A stretch of 44,418 nt of DNA from Sulfurospirillum sp. GTDB lineage: Bacteria > Campylobacterota > Campylobacteria > Campylobacterales > Sulfurospirillaceae. A program made the position numbers and the translations under genes. This document shows, one piece after another, positions 29,539-41,011 of the stretch. The notes below the pieces were generated by a model, which was not told the origin of the DNA, ran no database searches, and saw only the letters and a list, made by a program, of their open reading frames with translations. Position 1 is the stretch's first letter; each line of letters begins with the position of its first letter. Location: assembly GCA_026987955.1 (NCBI GenBank), contig JALSME010000091.1, forward strand, positions 1 through 44,418. The letters run 5' to 3'.

Positions 29539-30126
29539 TTATTTAAAACTTTTTTCCAAAACTTTGTCTACTAGTCCATAGTCCATAGCTTCTTTAGAGC
29601 TCATAAAAAAATCACGCTCTGTATCTTTTTCTATCTTTTTTACAGTCTGTTTTGTATTTTTAGCCAAAATCTCATTGAGAGACTTTTTCATTCTTAAAAT
29701 CTCTTTTGCCTGTATTTCTATGTCTGTTGCTTGCCCTTGAGCACCACCTAGTGGTTGATGAATCATGATACGAGAATTTGGCAGAGAGTATCTCTTGCCA
29801 ACAGTTCCACAGCTAAGTAAAAATGCCCCCATAGAAGCAGCTTGACCTATACAAATAGTACTTATATCTGGTCTAATATAATTCATAGTATCATATATGC
29901 TAAAGCCACTTGTTATTACTCCACCTGGAGAGTTTATATAAAGATAGATATCTTTTTCAGGATCTTCTGCTTCTAAAAAAAGAAGTTGCGCTACTATTGA
30001 AGACGCAACTTGATCATTGATTTCGCCACTAAGCATGATGATTCTATCTTTTAACAGACGAGAGTATATATCGTAACTTCTCTCACCACGACCTGTTTTT
30101 TCGACTACTACTGGAACATAGCTCAT
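29539..30126 (-). CDS. clpP: ATP-dependent Clp protease proteolytic subunit
   Basis: [45 protein letters not shown]. Confidence 0.97.
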   Translation of the reverse strand: MSYVPVVVEKTGRGERSYDIYSRLLKDRIIMLSGEINDQVASSIVAQLLFLEAEDPEKDIYLYINSPGGVITSGFSIYDTMNYIRPDISTICIGQAASMGAFLLSCGTVGKRYSLPNSRIMIHQPLGGAQGQATDIEIQAKEILRMKKSLNEILAKNTKQTVKKIEKDTERDFFMSSKEAMDYGLVDKVLEKSFK

Positions 30127-31421
30127 TAGTTATCTTTACTAAAAAGTTTTGTGAATAGTCTATCTTCAATCACTGACATTTTGATTGCTGGAAGAACACC
30201 CTGCTTCTCATACTGTTCATAGTATGCTTTTGGGTCTTGACCTTGCTGCATTGCTTCAAAGTATATCATTTGAGTAATCTCTTGGTCTTCTACTTTAATC
30301 TTCTCAGCTTTTGCTAACTCATCAACAATAAATGTAAGTTTTACAGATTTAGCAGCCTCTTCTCTATACTCTTCTCTTTTTTCTTTGATTTTATCTGGAT
30401 TTTCAGAATACTCTTTTATATCTTCTTCACTCATATTTTGGAAAATATTACGAACTTGCATATCAATCTCTTGCTCAACTATATTCTCTGGAAGTGCAAA
30501 CTCAATTTTTTCAATAATATTTTCAATAAATTTTGGTTTTACCTCATCAGAAAATATTTTTGAAAGTTTTTCGTTTTTAAGCTGCTCTTTTACTTGTGCT
30601 TCAAGGGTTTCCATTGTTGGTTTTTCTTCGTTAGGAAGTAGTTGCTTTAGGACCTCTTCGCTTGGCTCTTTAGGAATATCTTTTTCTTGAATATCATGAA
30701 GCTTTACTTTAAAAACTGAAGCTTTTCCTGCTAAATCTTTTGAATTATACTCTGCTGGAAAAGTTACCTCAATATCTTTCTCTTCACCTATTTTCATACC
30801 AATAATAGCATCTTCAAAACCAGGAATGAATGATCCACTTCCAATCTCTAGTGAGTAATTTTCAGCTTTTCCGCCTTCGAATGCAACGCCATCAATAAAG
30901 CCTTCAAAATCAATTTTTACAAAATCTCCATCTTTTACAGCTCTTTTTCTTGCTAAGGGTTTAAGTGGCGCAGTCATCTTTAACATAGTATTGACTCTCT
31001 CATCGATATCTTTTTTCAAAATACGAGGAGTTTTGTACTCAGGAACTAACGCTTTATAGTCTCCTAAATCAATTTCTGGACGAAAAGAGATTTTAATTTC
31101 TACATCAAGTCCATCATCTGTCTTGTCAAACTTAGTGATACTAGGCTCTCCTACAACAGCACTATTATCTACACCTAACTCTTTTAGTGCATCATCTAAA
31201 AATACTCTTAGTGCCTCTTGCTCAGCATCTTTTTCTATCTGCTCACCATGTCTTGCTAAAACAACATGTGCTGGAACTTTACCTTTTCTAAAACCATCTA
31301 CTTTCATAGTCTTTGCAACTTCAGCTGCCATCTTCTTCTTTTTTTCGTCTAAAAATGCCTTTGAAACTTTTGCTTCTGCTGTTGCATTTGCACTATCAAC
31401 TCTTTCTACTTTGATTTGCAT
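30126..31421 (-). CDS. tig: trigger factor
   Basis: [21 protein letters not shown]-like region [40 protein letters not shown]. Confidence 0.95.
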   Translation of the reverse strand: MQIKVERVDSANATAEAKVSKAFLDEKKKKMAAEVAKTMKVDGFRKGKVPAHVVLARHGEQIEKDAEQEALRVFLDDALKELGVDNSAVVGEPSITKFDKTDDGLDVEIKISFRPEIDLGDYKALVPEYKTPRILKKDIDERVNTMLKMTAPLKPLARKRAVKDGDFVKIDFEGFIDGVAFEGGKAENYSLEIGSGSFIPGFEDAIIGMKIGEEKDIEVTFPAEYNSKDLAGKASVFKVKLHDIQEKDIPKEPSEEVLKQLLPNEEKPTMETLEAQVKEQLKNEKLSKIFSDEVKPKFIENIIEKIEFALPENIVEQEIDMQVRNIFQNMSEEDIKEYSENPDKIKEKREEYREEAAKSVKLTFIVDELAKAEKIKVEDQEITQMIYFEAMQQGQDPKAYYEQYEKQGVLPAIKMSVIEDRLFTKLFSKDN

Positions 31422-31560
31422 ACATTACCTTTTTCTAAAAAATTTTTCTTAATATACCTAAATTTTGCTTTATATCAAATTATTAGTTACCTTTTGAACA
31501 AAGAAACAAAAAAGCAAACAAAAGATATAATTACTATTAAATTTATATAAGAGAAGAAGC

Positions 31561-32139
31561 ATGATAAAAAGACAAGAAGAGTTTGAAAATGCAGTAAAAA
31601 CTATGTTAGAAATAGTTGGTGAAGATACAACTCGTGAAGGCCTAGTAAAAACTCCCAACAGGGTATTTAGATCTTTTATGGAGATGACTCAGGGGTATCA
31701 TCAGGACCCAGTAAAAGTTCTAAATGATGCACTTTTTGAGACAGATAACAACCAGATGGTTCTCATCAAAGATATAGAGTTTTACTCAACTTGCGAACAT
31801 CATATACTTCCCATTATAGGTCGTGCACATGTGGCTTACATACCAAATGGTAAAGTTGTTGGACTCTCAAAGATACCTCGTATGGTAGATATATTTGCAA
31901 AGCGTCTTCAAATTCAAGAGCAGCTTACAGAACAAATCGCAGATGCAATTCATGATGTCATAGACCCAAAAGGTGTTGCCGTTGTGATTCAAGCAAGACA
32001 TATGTGCATGGAGATGAGAGGGGTACAAAAAGCTCACTCTACTACAACTACCTCTGCTCTTCGTGGAGCATTTTTAAAATCCGATACAAGAAAAGAGTTT
32101 TTTGACATCATTAACTCACCTATGGTTACTCGCTACTAA
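31561..32139 (+). CDS. folE: GTP cyclohydrolase I
   Basis: [47 protein letters not shown]. Confidence 0.96.
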   Translation: MIKRQEEFENAVKTMLEIVGEDTTREGLVKTPNRVFRSFMEMTQGYHQDPVKVLNDALFETDNNQMVLIKDIEFYSTCEHHILPIIGRAHVAYIPNGKVVGLSKIPRMVDIFAKRLQIQEQLTEQIADAIHDVIDPKGVAVVIQARHMCMEMRGVQKAHSTTTTSALRGAFLKSDTRKEFFDIINSPMVTRY

Positions 32140-33446
32140 TGGAGCTAAAAAGTTTCAAAGAGAGACTAAAAAATGGAAATCTCTCTCCAAAATTTGGAAC
32201 TATAAAAAAAATAAGTTCTACGACCATAGAAGCTGAGGGACTTAGACCAAGTATTGGTGATATTGTAAAGCTCATATCTCTTGATGATGCTACAAAAAGT
32301 GAACTAGGAATGGTTACAGAAATCGACCAATACTCATTTTTTATATCTCCTTTTGGTTTTATAGAAGGTTTTAAAAGTGGAGATAAAGTCTTTATAAACG
32401 AACAAGGCATGAGCATACCTGTTGGGGATGAGCTGTTGGGTCGCGTTGTTGATCCATTTATTCGTCCCAAAGATGGAAAACCTGCCATAAAAGGAGTAGC
32501 ATACTCGTCAATCATGAAAGCTCCTCTAGATCCCATGAAAAGAGGGCTTATAGATGAGCCTTTTAGTGTAGGTGTCAAAACCATAGACGGTCTTTTAACA
32601 TCAGGCAAAGGTCAAAAAGTAGGTATTTTTGCAGGTAGTGGTGTGGGTAAGTCAACTCTAATGGGCATGATTGTAAGAGGGAGCGAAGCTCCTATAAAAG
32701 TTATTGCACTTATTGGTGAGCGTGGTCGTGAAGTTCCAGAGTTTATACACAAAAATCTTGGTGGAGATTTAAGCAATACTGTTTTAGTGGTTGCTACAAG
32801 TGATGACAGTCCTCTTATGAGGAAGTATGGAGCATTTAGTGCGATGAGTATTGCTGAGTATTTTAAAAACCAAGGCAAAGATGTACTTTTTATGATGGAT
32901 TCTGTAACTCGTTTTGCCATGGCTCAAAGAGAGATAGGATTGGCTCTTGGTGAACCTCCAACTTCAAAAGGCTACCCACCTTCTGTTTTAACTCTACTTC
33001 CACAGCTTATGGAGAGAGCAGGAAAAGAGGAGGGCAAAGGCTCAATTACTGCATTTTTTACTGTTTTGGTTGAAGGAGATGACCTTAGTGACCCGATTGC
33101 AGACCAATCAAGAAGTATACTCGATGGTCACATAGTTTTAAGCAGAGAGATGACAGACTACGGAATCTACCCACCAATTAACATACAAAATAGTGCGTCA
33201 AGAGTTATGAGCGATGTCATAAGCCAAGAGCACCAAAGTCTTGCTATGAAATTTAAAAGGCTAAACTCTATTTTAAAAGAAAATGAAGTTCTCATACGAA
33301 TTGGAGCATATCAAAAAGGAAATGATATGGAACTAGATGAAGCAATTCGTAAAAAAGAAGAGATGGAAAAATACCTACAACAGTCACCCACAGAAGTGTT
33401 TTCTCTTGAAGATAGTATTGAAAAACTAAAGTCAATTTTAAAATAA
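32139..33446 (+). CDS. fliI: flagellum-specific ATP synthase
   Basis: KGQKVGIFAGSGVGKSTLMGMI, LIGERGREV, MMDSVTRFAMAQREIGLALGEPP. Confidence 0.95.
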   Translation: MELKSFKERLKNGNLSPKFGTIKKISSTTIEAEGLRPSIGDIVKLISLDDATKSELGMVTEIDQYSFFISPFGFIEGFKSGDKVFINEQGMSIPVGDELLGRVVDPFIRPKDGKPAIKGVAYSSIMKAPLDPMKRGLIDEPFSVGVKTIDGLLTSGKGQKVGIFAGSGVGKSTLMGMIVRGSEAPIKVIALIGERGREVPEFIHKNLGGDLSNTVLVVATSDDSPLMRKYGAFSAMSIAEYFKNQGKDVLFMMDSVTRFAMAQREIGLALGEPPTSKGYPPSVLTLLPQLMERAGKEEGKGSITAFFTVLVEGDDLSDPIADQSRSILDGHIVLSREMTDYGIYPPINIQNSASRVMSDVISQEHQSLAMKFKRLNSILKENEVLIRIGAYQKGNDMELDEAIRKKEEMEKYLQQSPTEVFSLEDSIEKLKSILK

Positions 33447-33509
33447 AGTATTTTTTAATATAAAAGATAATAAGATACAAAAAAAGAAATAGGATAAAAA
33501 ACATCCTAA

Positions 33510-34718
<1,209 letters not shown>

Positions 34719-34741
34719 AAAAGAAATACGAGGAAAATATT

Positions 34742-35734
34742 ATGGCAAAAAATGATTTAATAGGCGGCTCAATCTGGGAAGAGTACAGCCAAAAAGTACA
34801 AGATCTGATGAACAACCCACAAAATATGGGTGAAATTACAGAAGAAGAAGCTAAAGAAAAGGGCTTAAAACTAATCGTTGCAGACTTTGGAGCGGAAAGT
34901 TGTGGAGATGCTGTTAGGCTTTACTGGGCTGTTAACGAAGATACAAATGTCATCGAAGATGCTAAGTTTAAGAGTTTTGGCTGTGGAACAGCGATAGCAA
35001 GCTCAGATACGATGGCTGATTTATGTAAAGGCAAAACTGTTGATGAGGCAGTAAAAATAACCAATATTGATGTTGAACATGCGATGCGTGACAACCCTGA
35101 TACTCCAGCGGTTCCACCTCAAAAAATGCACTGCTCTGTTATGGCTTATGATGTTATTAAAGCTGCAGCTGCTAGTTATAAAGGTGTAGATGCTGAAAGC
35201 TTTGAGACTGATATTATTGTATGTGAATGTGCTAGAGTAACACTTGGAACAATTAAGGAAGTTATAAAAATTAATGACCTTCATACAGTCGAAGAGATTA
35301 CAAACTACACTAAAGCTGGTGCATTTTGTAAATCTTGTGTTAAACCAGGTGGGCACGAAGAGAAAGACTACTACCTAGTTGATATTTTGAAAGACACAAG
35401 AGCTGAGATGGAGATGGAAAAAATGTCAGCACTTGCAGATGCAAAAATTGCTGGCACTCACTCTGATATACCTTTTGATGACTTAACAATGGTTCAAAAA
35501 CTAAAAGCAGTTGAAGCTGCAATAGATAAAGATATTCGTCCTATGCTAGTTATGGATGGTGGAAATCTTGAAATAGTTGATATTAAAGATACTGATGATG
35601 GAAATACTGATATATATATTAGATACCTTGGTGCTTGCCACGGTTGTGCAAGTAGCTCAACAGGAACTCTTTTTGCAATAGAATCTGTTCTAAAAGAGGA
35701 GTGTTCAGAAAAAATTAGAGTTTTACCTATCTAA
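34742..35734 (+). CDS. nifU: full-length NifU Fe-S scaffold protein
   Basis: N-terminal IscU-like FKSFGCGTAIASSD, central CECARVT..CKSCVKPGG, C-terminal GACHGCASSSTGTL. Confidence 0.94.
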   Translation: MAKNDLIGGSIWEEYSQKVQDLMNNPQNMGEITEEEAKEKGLKLIVADFGAESCGDAVRLYWAVNEDTNVIEDAKFKSFGCGTAIASSDTMADLCKGKTVDEAVKITNIDVEHAMRDNPDTPAVPPQKMHCSVMAYDVIKAAAASYKGVDAESFETDIIVCECARVTLGTIKEVIKINDLHTVEEITNYTKAGAFCKSCVKPGGHEEKDYYLVDILKDTRAEMEMEKMSALADAKIAGTHSDIPFDDLTMVQKLKAVEAAIDKDIRPMLVMDGGNLEIVDIKDTDDGNTDIYIRYLGACHGCASSSTGTLFAIESVLKEECSEKIRVLPI

Positions 35735-35739
35735 AACAC

Positions 35740-35753
35740 CTCTACATGTAGAG
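35740..35753. repeat. iterated palindrome, perfect CTCTACATGTAGAG
   Basis: Exact 14-mer, intergenic nifU / acyl-CoA ligase. Confidence 0.9.
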
Positions 35754-35760
35754 ATATCTT

Positions 35761-35771
35761 CTCTACATGTA
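35761..35771. repeat. iterated palindrome, half-copy CTCTACATGTA
   Basis: Second intergenic copy, centre 21 bp from the previous one. Confidence 0.85.
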
Positions 35772-35793
35772 ACTTTTATAGTATACTTATACT

Positions 35794-37683
35794 ATGAAAA
35801 CAATACATAATACACTTTTTCATATGTTTATTGAAACTTGTGAAAAACACAATAACAATACTGCCTTTATCTACAAAATAGAACAAAAAACTTTTACTGT
35901 TTCTTATGAGAAATTTTTTGAAGATGTTCTTATTTTATCTCGTGCATTTGCATCAAAAGGTATACACAAAGGTTCTAAAGTAGTTTTTATATCGGATAAC
36001 CGATATGAGTGGATTGTAACTGATATGGCATTAATCTCACTTGGGGCTATTAGTATTCCTAGAGGAAGCGATACTCCTTCTAAAGAGTTAGAGTATATAG
36101 TGAAACATAGTGAGGCAGATTTTCTTATAGTTGAAACAGAATCTATATACAAAGAGCATAAAAAAATACTTGATTTATTGAGCTTAAAATCTATATTTGT
36201 TATTGAAGCTAACAAAATACACAAACTTTTTAGTAATATATACTCTTATAAGGAAATTTTAGAAAATAGAAAAATATATAACAATGAACTAGAAGATTTT
36301 AAAAACTTAAGAGATAACCTAGAAAAAGATGATATTTTCACTCTAATATACACTTCAGGTACCACAGGAACACCAAAAGGTGTTATCTTAACCCACAAAA
36401 ATATCATGCACAATGTCAACAACCTTCCAAAGATTATAGATTTGAAACATGAGGACTCATGGGTATCAATATTGCCTTCTTGGCATATCTTTGAAAGAGC
36501 AGCTGAGTATCTTGCAATTTCACATGGCTGTAGTATGGTTTACTCTAAGATTAAAACATTTGCTGCAGATCTGGAAGAATTTAAGCCAACACTTGTTGCT
36601 ACAGTCCCTAGACTTTGGGAGTCAATGTATACAAAAATAAATAGTGCGCTAGAGAAGAAAGATCCTAAAAAAGCAAAAATATTTAAAAAACTTGTATCGA
36701 TTAGTGCGATGTATAACTACAACTTACGAGTTGTAAAAGATGAGCTTCCAAGGTTTGAAAAAGAGGGAATATCCTCTACCTGTAGAAAACTATTTTCTTA
36801 CATCAAATTACTATTTTTATACCTTCCAAACAAATTTGCAAAAAAGAAGCTCCAACTTGTACAAGAAAAATTTGGAGGAAGACTTAAGCTTGCTATTAGT
36901 GGCGGTGGTACTCTGCCTGACTTTTTAGATGAGTGGATAGATGCTATTGGCATTAGAATAGTAAATGCCTATGGTATGACAGAGTGTGCTCCTGCAATCG
37001 CCGGAAGGGCTCTTAACTGCAATACATTTTCAACACTAGGGCTTCCAATAGAAGGAACAGACTTAAAAATCGTTGATGAATACGAAGAAGAGTGTGATAT
37101 CGGACAAGTTGGTGAAATTATTTTAAAAGGGGATCAGGTCACACCAAGGTATTATAAAAACGATAAAGAGAATACAAAAGCATTTACAAAAGATGGTTAC
37201 TTTAAAACTGGTGATTTAGGCAAATTTACTATCAAAAATGAACTTATCATCACAGGACGGTCAAAAGAGGTTATAGTACTAGCAAATGGTGAAAATGTGG
37301 ACCCAAGTCGTATAGAATCAGCTATATCTATGCTTCCTTTTATTAGCGACAATATACTTGTTGGTCAAGACAAAAAAGGTCTTGGTATTCTTTTAGTTCC
37401 AGATTTTGACAAGCTAAAAGAGTATGTGCAAGAAAACTTTGACAAAGCCATAAACTCTATGGAAAATGTACTAGAAGATCAACAGATACTTCGTAAGATT
37501 AAGGCTGATATGAATGAGCTTCTTCATAGAAAAAAAGGTTTTAAACCATTTGAAAAGCTACAAAATATTTATTTTTTAGAAGATGAATTTAAAGCTGGTG
37601 AAGAAATCACTAATACCTTTAAAAAGAAACGACATGTTATTGAGAAAAAATATAAGGAAATTATTGATAAATTTCTATCATAA
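35794..37683 (+). CDS. AMP-dependent synthetase / long-chain acyl-CoA ligase
   Basis: TLIYTSGTTGTPKGVILTHKNI, NAYGMTECAPAIAG, YFKTGDLG. Confidence 0.92.
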   Translation: MKTIHNTLFHMFIETCEKHNNNTAFIYKIEQKTFTVSYEKFFEDVLILSRAFASKGIHKGSKVVFISDNRYEWIVTDMALISLGAISIPRGSDTPSKELEYIVKHSEADFLIVETESIYKEHKKILDLLSLKSIFVIEANKIHKLFSNIYSYKEILENRKIYNNELEDFKNLRDNLEKDDIFTLIYTSGTTGTPKGVILTHKNIMHNVNNLPKIIDLKHEDSWVSILPSWHIFERAAEYLAISHGCSMVYSKIKTFAADLEEFKPTLVATVPRLWESMYTKINSALEKKDPKKAKIFKKLVSISAMYNYNLRVVKDELPRFEKEGISSTCRKLFSYIKLLFLYLPNKFAKKKLQLVQEKFGGRLKLAISGGGTLPDFLDEWIDAIGIRIVNAYGMTECAPAIAGRALNCNTFSTLGLPIEGTDLKIVDEYEEECDIGQVGEIILKGDQVTPRYYKNDKENTKAFTKDGYFKTGDLGKFTIKNELIITGRSKEVIVLANGENVDPSRIESAISMLPFISDNILVGQDKKGLGILLVPDFDKLKEYVQENFDKAINSMENVLEDQQILRKIKADMNELLHRKKGFKPFEKLQNIYFLEDEFKAGEEITNTFKKKRHVIEKKYKEIIDKFLS

Positions 37684-38544
37684 TTTATCACGACTCTTTA
37701 TATGAGGGTACGCATTTATAAAAATAGCAGATATAACGAAAATACCTCCAACTAAAGTTAGGCTAGGGGGTAATTCGGCTATAAAAATCCACAACCATAT
37801 AGGGGCTAAGACTGTCTCAATGGTTGAAAATATACCAACTTCGGCCGAACTAATATACTTAGTCGCTCCATATATTAGAAACATTGCTACTACTTGCATT
37901 AGCCCCATAAGAAAGAGGAAGAATAGGCTCTGATAGGATATATCAAAAACATCATCCGCAATAAAATACATGATGCTCATCAAAAAAAATCCGCTTGCTG
38001 AGATTATAAAATAGTGTGAAAAAGTTTTAAATTTTCTTAAAAGAGTGAGCTGAAAGCCCATAAATACAGCTAGAAGTATCCCTAAAAAATCGCCAAGTAA
38101 ACCCCCTCCTATACTAAATGAATTACCAAATATAATTATAACTCCAAAAAATGAAACCCCTATGGCAATTGCTGTCTCTTTTTTAATTTTCTCCTTAAGA
38201 ATTAAATATGAAAAAATTGCTCCAAAAAATGATGAAGTAGCTAAAAAAACTACCGTATTTGCAGCTACTGTATTTTTTACAGAAAACACAAATAAAGAGG
38301 TCCCTATACCAGAAATAAGAGCAATAAAAAGTATCATAAAAAGATCATTTTTAGCTTTTGGAATCACATCTTTTTCGCCTTTGATAATCCATGCTGCAAG
38401 CATAATTACACCCATAAATAGACCTCTATAGAAGGCAATCACAGAAGCATCACTCTCTACTAGTCTTACCAAAAGAGCATCGAAACTCAACACAGCAACA
38501 CCACTAGCTGCCAAAATCATCCCTTTAATGCGCGAGTCAACCAA
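37678..38544 (-). CDS. EamA/DMT family transporter
   Basis: About 10 hydrophobic helices, duplicated EamA layout, ATKYISSAEVGIFSTIETVLAPIWLW. Confidence 0.88.
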   Translation of the reverse strand: MVDSRIKGMILAASGVAVLSFDALLVRLVESDASVIAFYRGLFMGVIMLAAWIIKGEKDVIPKAKNDLFMILFIALISGIGTSLFVFSVKNTVAANTVVFLATSSFFGAIFSYLILKEKIKKETAIAIGVSFFGVIIIFGNSFSIGGGLLGDFLGILLAVFMGFQLTLLRKFKTFSHYFIISASGFFLMSIMYFIADDVFDISYQSLFFLFLMGLMQVVAMFLIYGATKYISSAEVGIFSTIETVLAPIWLWIFIAELPPSLTLVGGIFVISAIFINAYPHIKSRDKL

Positions 38545-39133
38545 TAAGTCCCCTTATTCCATCTACAAACATCTGTACTGCTAACATAAGAAGTAGCATG
38601 CCCATTAGTTTCTCTAGTGCACTTAAGCCTTTTTCTCTTAGCAACTTATATAAAAATGGGGACATATAGAGTATGAGAGTTGATATGGACCAAGCTATAA
38701 TAACAGAAATAAAAAGTGACCAAAAGTGGTCACCATATGACTTTGTCATAACCATAATTGTTGCAAGTGCTGATGGTCCTGCAATTAGTGGAATAGCAAT
38801 GGGAACTACAAAAGGATCATCTACTCCAAAAAGAGCAATATTGCCTTTTTCTCCAGGAAATATCATCTTTAGAGCAATCACAAAAAATATAATACCCCCA
38901 GCTATAGTTACAGATGCAGTTTCTAGATGAAATATATTTAAAAATGCCTCCCCAAAAAAGAAAAATATTAAAAGAATAACAAGCCCAAATACAGACTCTC
39001 TAATAATAATAAACTTTTTCTTTTTATTGTCTACATCTTTTAGAATCGCCAAAAGAAGAGGCACATTTCCAAAAGGATCTAGTATGAACATTAAAAGAAC
39101 TGCTGTTCCTATTATAGAAAACTCTGCCCCCAT
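38537..39133 (-). CDS. MarC family integral membrane protein
   Basis: LLMFILDPFGNVPLLLAIL, VPIAIPLIAGPSALATIMVM. Confidence 0.9.
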   Translation of the reverse strand: MGAEFSIIGTAVLLMFILDPFGNVPLLLAILKDVDNKKKKFIIIRESVFGLVILLIFFFFGEAFLNIFHLETASVTIAGGIIFFVIALKMIFPGEKGNIALFGVDDPFVVPIAIPLIAGPSALATIMVMTKSYGDHFWSLFISVIIAWSISTLILYMSPFLYKLLREKGLSALEKLMGMLLLMLAVQMFVDGIRGLIG

Positions 39134-39140
39134 TATTACC

Positions 39141-39449
39141 TCATTTCACACATATATTTTTGCCAATATACCATTTTATAACGGCAATTGTACTATAGTC
39201 CATCTCTCTTTGTGAAAAAGGAATAGAGTTGATTCTCATCTTTGATATAACAATAACACTAGCTAAAACTGAAAATAAAAACAGCGAGAACCCAATCCAC
39301 CAGTTGTGCAGATACCACCATGAAAATAACCCAATTAAAATAGGTCCTATATTGATTGTGATATATATGCCATATACTGCTAAGTTGCACCAAAAGCCCA
39401 CAATGCGTGGCATAACTTCTATTTGAAACAGTTTTTCATCGTGTTCCAA
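39141..39449 (-). CDS. small hypothetical membrane protein
   Basis: 102 aa, two hydrophobic helices; between marC and yajQ-like genes on the same strand. Confidence 0.7.
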   Translation of the reverse strand: MEHDEKLFQIEVMPRIVGFWCNLAVYGIYITINIGPILIGLFSWWYLHNWWIGFSLFLFSVLASVIVISKMRINSIPFSQREMDYSTIAVIKWYIGKNICVK

Positions 39450-39453
39450 GTTT

Positions 39454-39951
39454 CTACTTCATATTTATAAAATTAAGCGGTATATCCATATCTGCCTCAC
39501 GAAGAGCTTGCATAGCCGTTTGAAGATCATCTATTGACTTTCCAACTACTCTAACCTCTTCACCTCTTATGGAAGACTTTACTTTAAGACCTAAATCTTT
39601 AATCTTTTTTACTATAGCTTTTGCATCCTCTTTAGAAAGAACATCATTGATACTAACTGTTATCTTTGTGTTACCTCCTCCAACAGTATCTCTGCTCGTC
39701 TCTTTTATACCTTTTGAGCTGATATTACGCTTGATGACTTCACTTACAAGTGAATCAAACATCGCTTCTACTTTTGAATCATTTGAGCTAATAAGTGTAA
39801 TAACCTTTGCCTTTTCATTGTATGTAAATTCACAAGGTATCCCTTTAAAATCCCAACGATTTGTGATAACTTTCTTTGCTTGTTCATATGCATCTTTAAG
39901 CTGTTGTTTGTCTATCTCTGCTGTTATATCAAAACTATGCTCTTTTGCCAT
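39454..39951 (-). CDS. YajQ family nucleotide-binding protein
   Basis: EHSFDITAEIDKQQLKDAYEQAKKVITNRWDFKG, KVKSSIRGEEVRVVGKSIDDLQTAMQ. Confidence 0.93.
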   Translation of the reverse strand: MAKEHSFDITAEIDKQQLKDAYEQAKKVITNRWDFKGIPCEFTYNEKAKVITLISSNDSKVEAMFDSLVSEVIKRNISSKGIKETSRDTVGGGNTKITVSINDVLSKEDAKAIVKKIKDLGLKVKSSIRGEEVRVVGKSIDDLQTAMQALREADMDIPLNFINMK

Positions 39952-39971
39952 GTTCTTATTCCTTATATTTT

Positions 39972-40235
39972 AGGGTACCTCTAAAAACCCTTATGTCCTC
40001 AGCATTATAGCAAATATGCTAGTGCAAGGCAAAATTATGCAGGAGCTACTAGTAGCTTTAAATAATTTCAACGAAGCAGTAGCGTGTTTGCTATAATGCC
40101 CGCAGGGAGCCAAAGAGAGAGGCAATCTTGCACAGAATTTTTCTTCACCATAGCTAAGGCTATGACTCAAAAACTTCTGCACAATCTTATCTCTTTCTTT
40201 GGCTCTGAGGATATAAGGGTTTTTAGAGGTACCCT
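39972..40235. repeat. nested fold-back element, copy 2 (MITE-like)
   Basis: 31-nt terminal inverted repeats 39972-40002 / 40205-40235 (30/31); inner hairpins 40002-40099 and 40107-40205; candidate TTTA duplication; core homologous to copy 1. Confidence 0.87.
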
Positions 40236-40258
40236 TTAAGTCTATTTTATCTAAATTA

Positions 40259-40894
40259 TCATATCTTTTGCAATACAATTACTCTTTTGCCATCATCTCG
40301 TAGTAGTTTCAATCCACAATCTTTAGCCATCACCTCTATGCTCTTTGGTGTAAAAAAAGTTATGTGAGTGGGATCTCTTCTATACCACCACTTTAAAAAC
40401 GCATCTTTTTTGTTAGTATGGAACAGAGTCATAATAGAAATAATGCCATTTTTATTCAAGTGCTTTGAGAGAAGTTTTAAAACTTCTTTAGGCTCCGCCA
40501 AGTGTTCAAATACCTCTGTTGATGTGATAAGGTCATACTGCCTGTTTTCATACACTTTTTTAGGCTGATAAAACTTATCATAATGCTCTACATGTAGAGC
40601 TCTTCTTTTTAAAAGCTCCACAAGAACAGCAGATGGTCCACTTCCAAAGTCTAAAACACTCTTTATAGATGTACCGTTTAAAGTAAAATCCAAAAAGTCG
40701 TTAAACATCTTGACATAACCCTCATTTTCTAAAGTGTTATTGTGTTGATCGTACTGTTTTTTTTCACTCTCACTAGAAACCTGAAAGCCACTATCTAAAA
40801 AAATAAGTTGACATTCTAAACAGTGATAATAAAACTTTTTTAGCTCTTTATCCTCAAATTTATCTACTAAAGAGCCACAAATTTTACACTTCAT
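40259..40894 (-). CDS. class I SAM-dependent methyltransferase
   Basis: Zn-ribbon-like CKICGSLVDKF..YHCLECQLIF then VLDFGSGPSAVLVELL, DLITSTEVFEHLAEP; start at MKCKICG. Confidence 0.88.
   Translation of the reverse strand: MKCKICGSLVDKFEDKELKKFYYHCLECQLIFLDSGFQVSSESEKKQYDQHNNTLENEGYVKMFNDFLDFTLNGTSIKSVLDFGSGPSAVLVELLKRRALHVEHYDKFYQPKKVYENRQYDLITSTEVFEHLAEPKEVLKLLSKHLNKNGIISIMTLFHTNKKDAFLKWWYRRDPTHITFFTPKSIEVMAKDCGLKLLRDDGKRVIVLQKI
40585..40600. repeat. iterated palindrome, perfect GCTCTACATGTAGAGC
   Basis: 16-bp perfect palindrome; encodes ALHVE in the methyltransferase. Confidence 0.9.
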
Positions 40895-41011
40895 TTTCTC
40901 TCCTATTAATCTATAACATATTGTACCCAATGTAATTGTTATCTCTAAATACTTAATCTTATTTTGTCAGTTGTAAATTGGTGAATTAATATTTGAATCA
41001 AAATAAAACTC

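Noticed and set aside
35740-35771. Rho-independent terminator after nifU
   Set aside because: Each half is self-complementary with no loop and no U-tract; better explained as copies of the iterated palindrome.
39991-40278. 95-aa ORF upstream of yajQ
   Set aside because: Runs through the fold-back element and has repeat-derived sequence; no protein motif.
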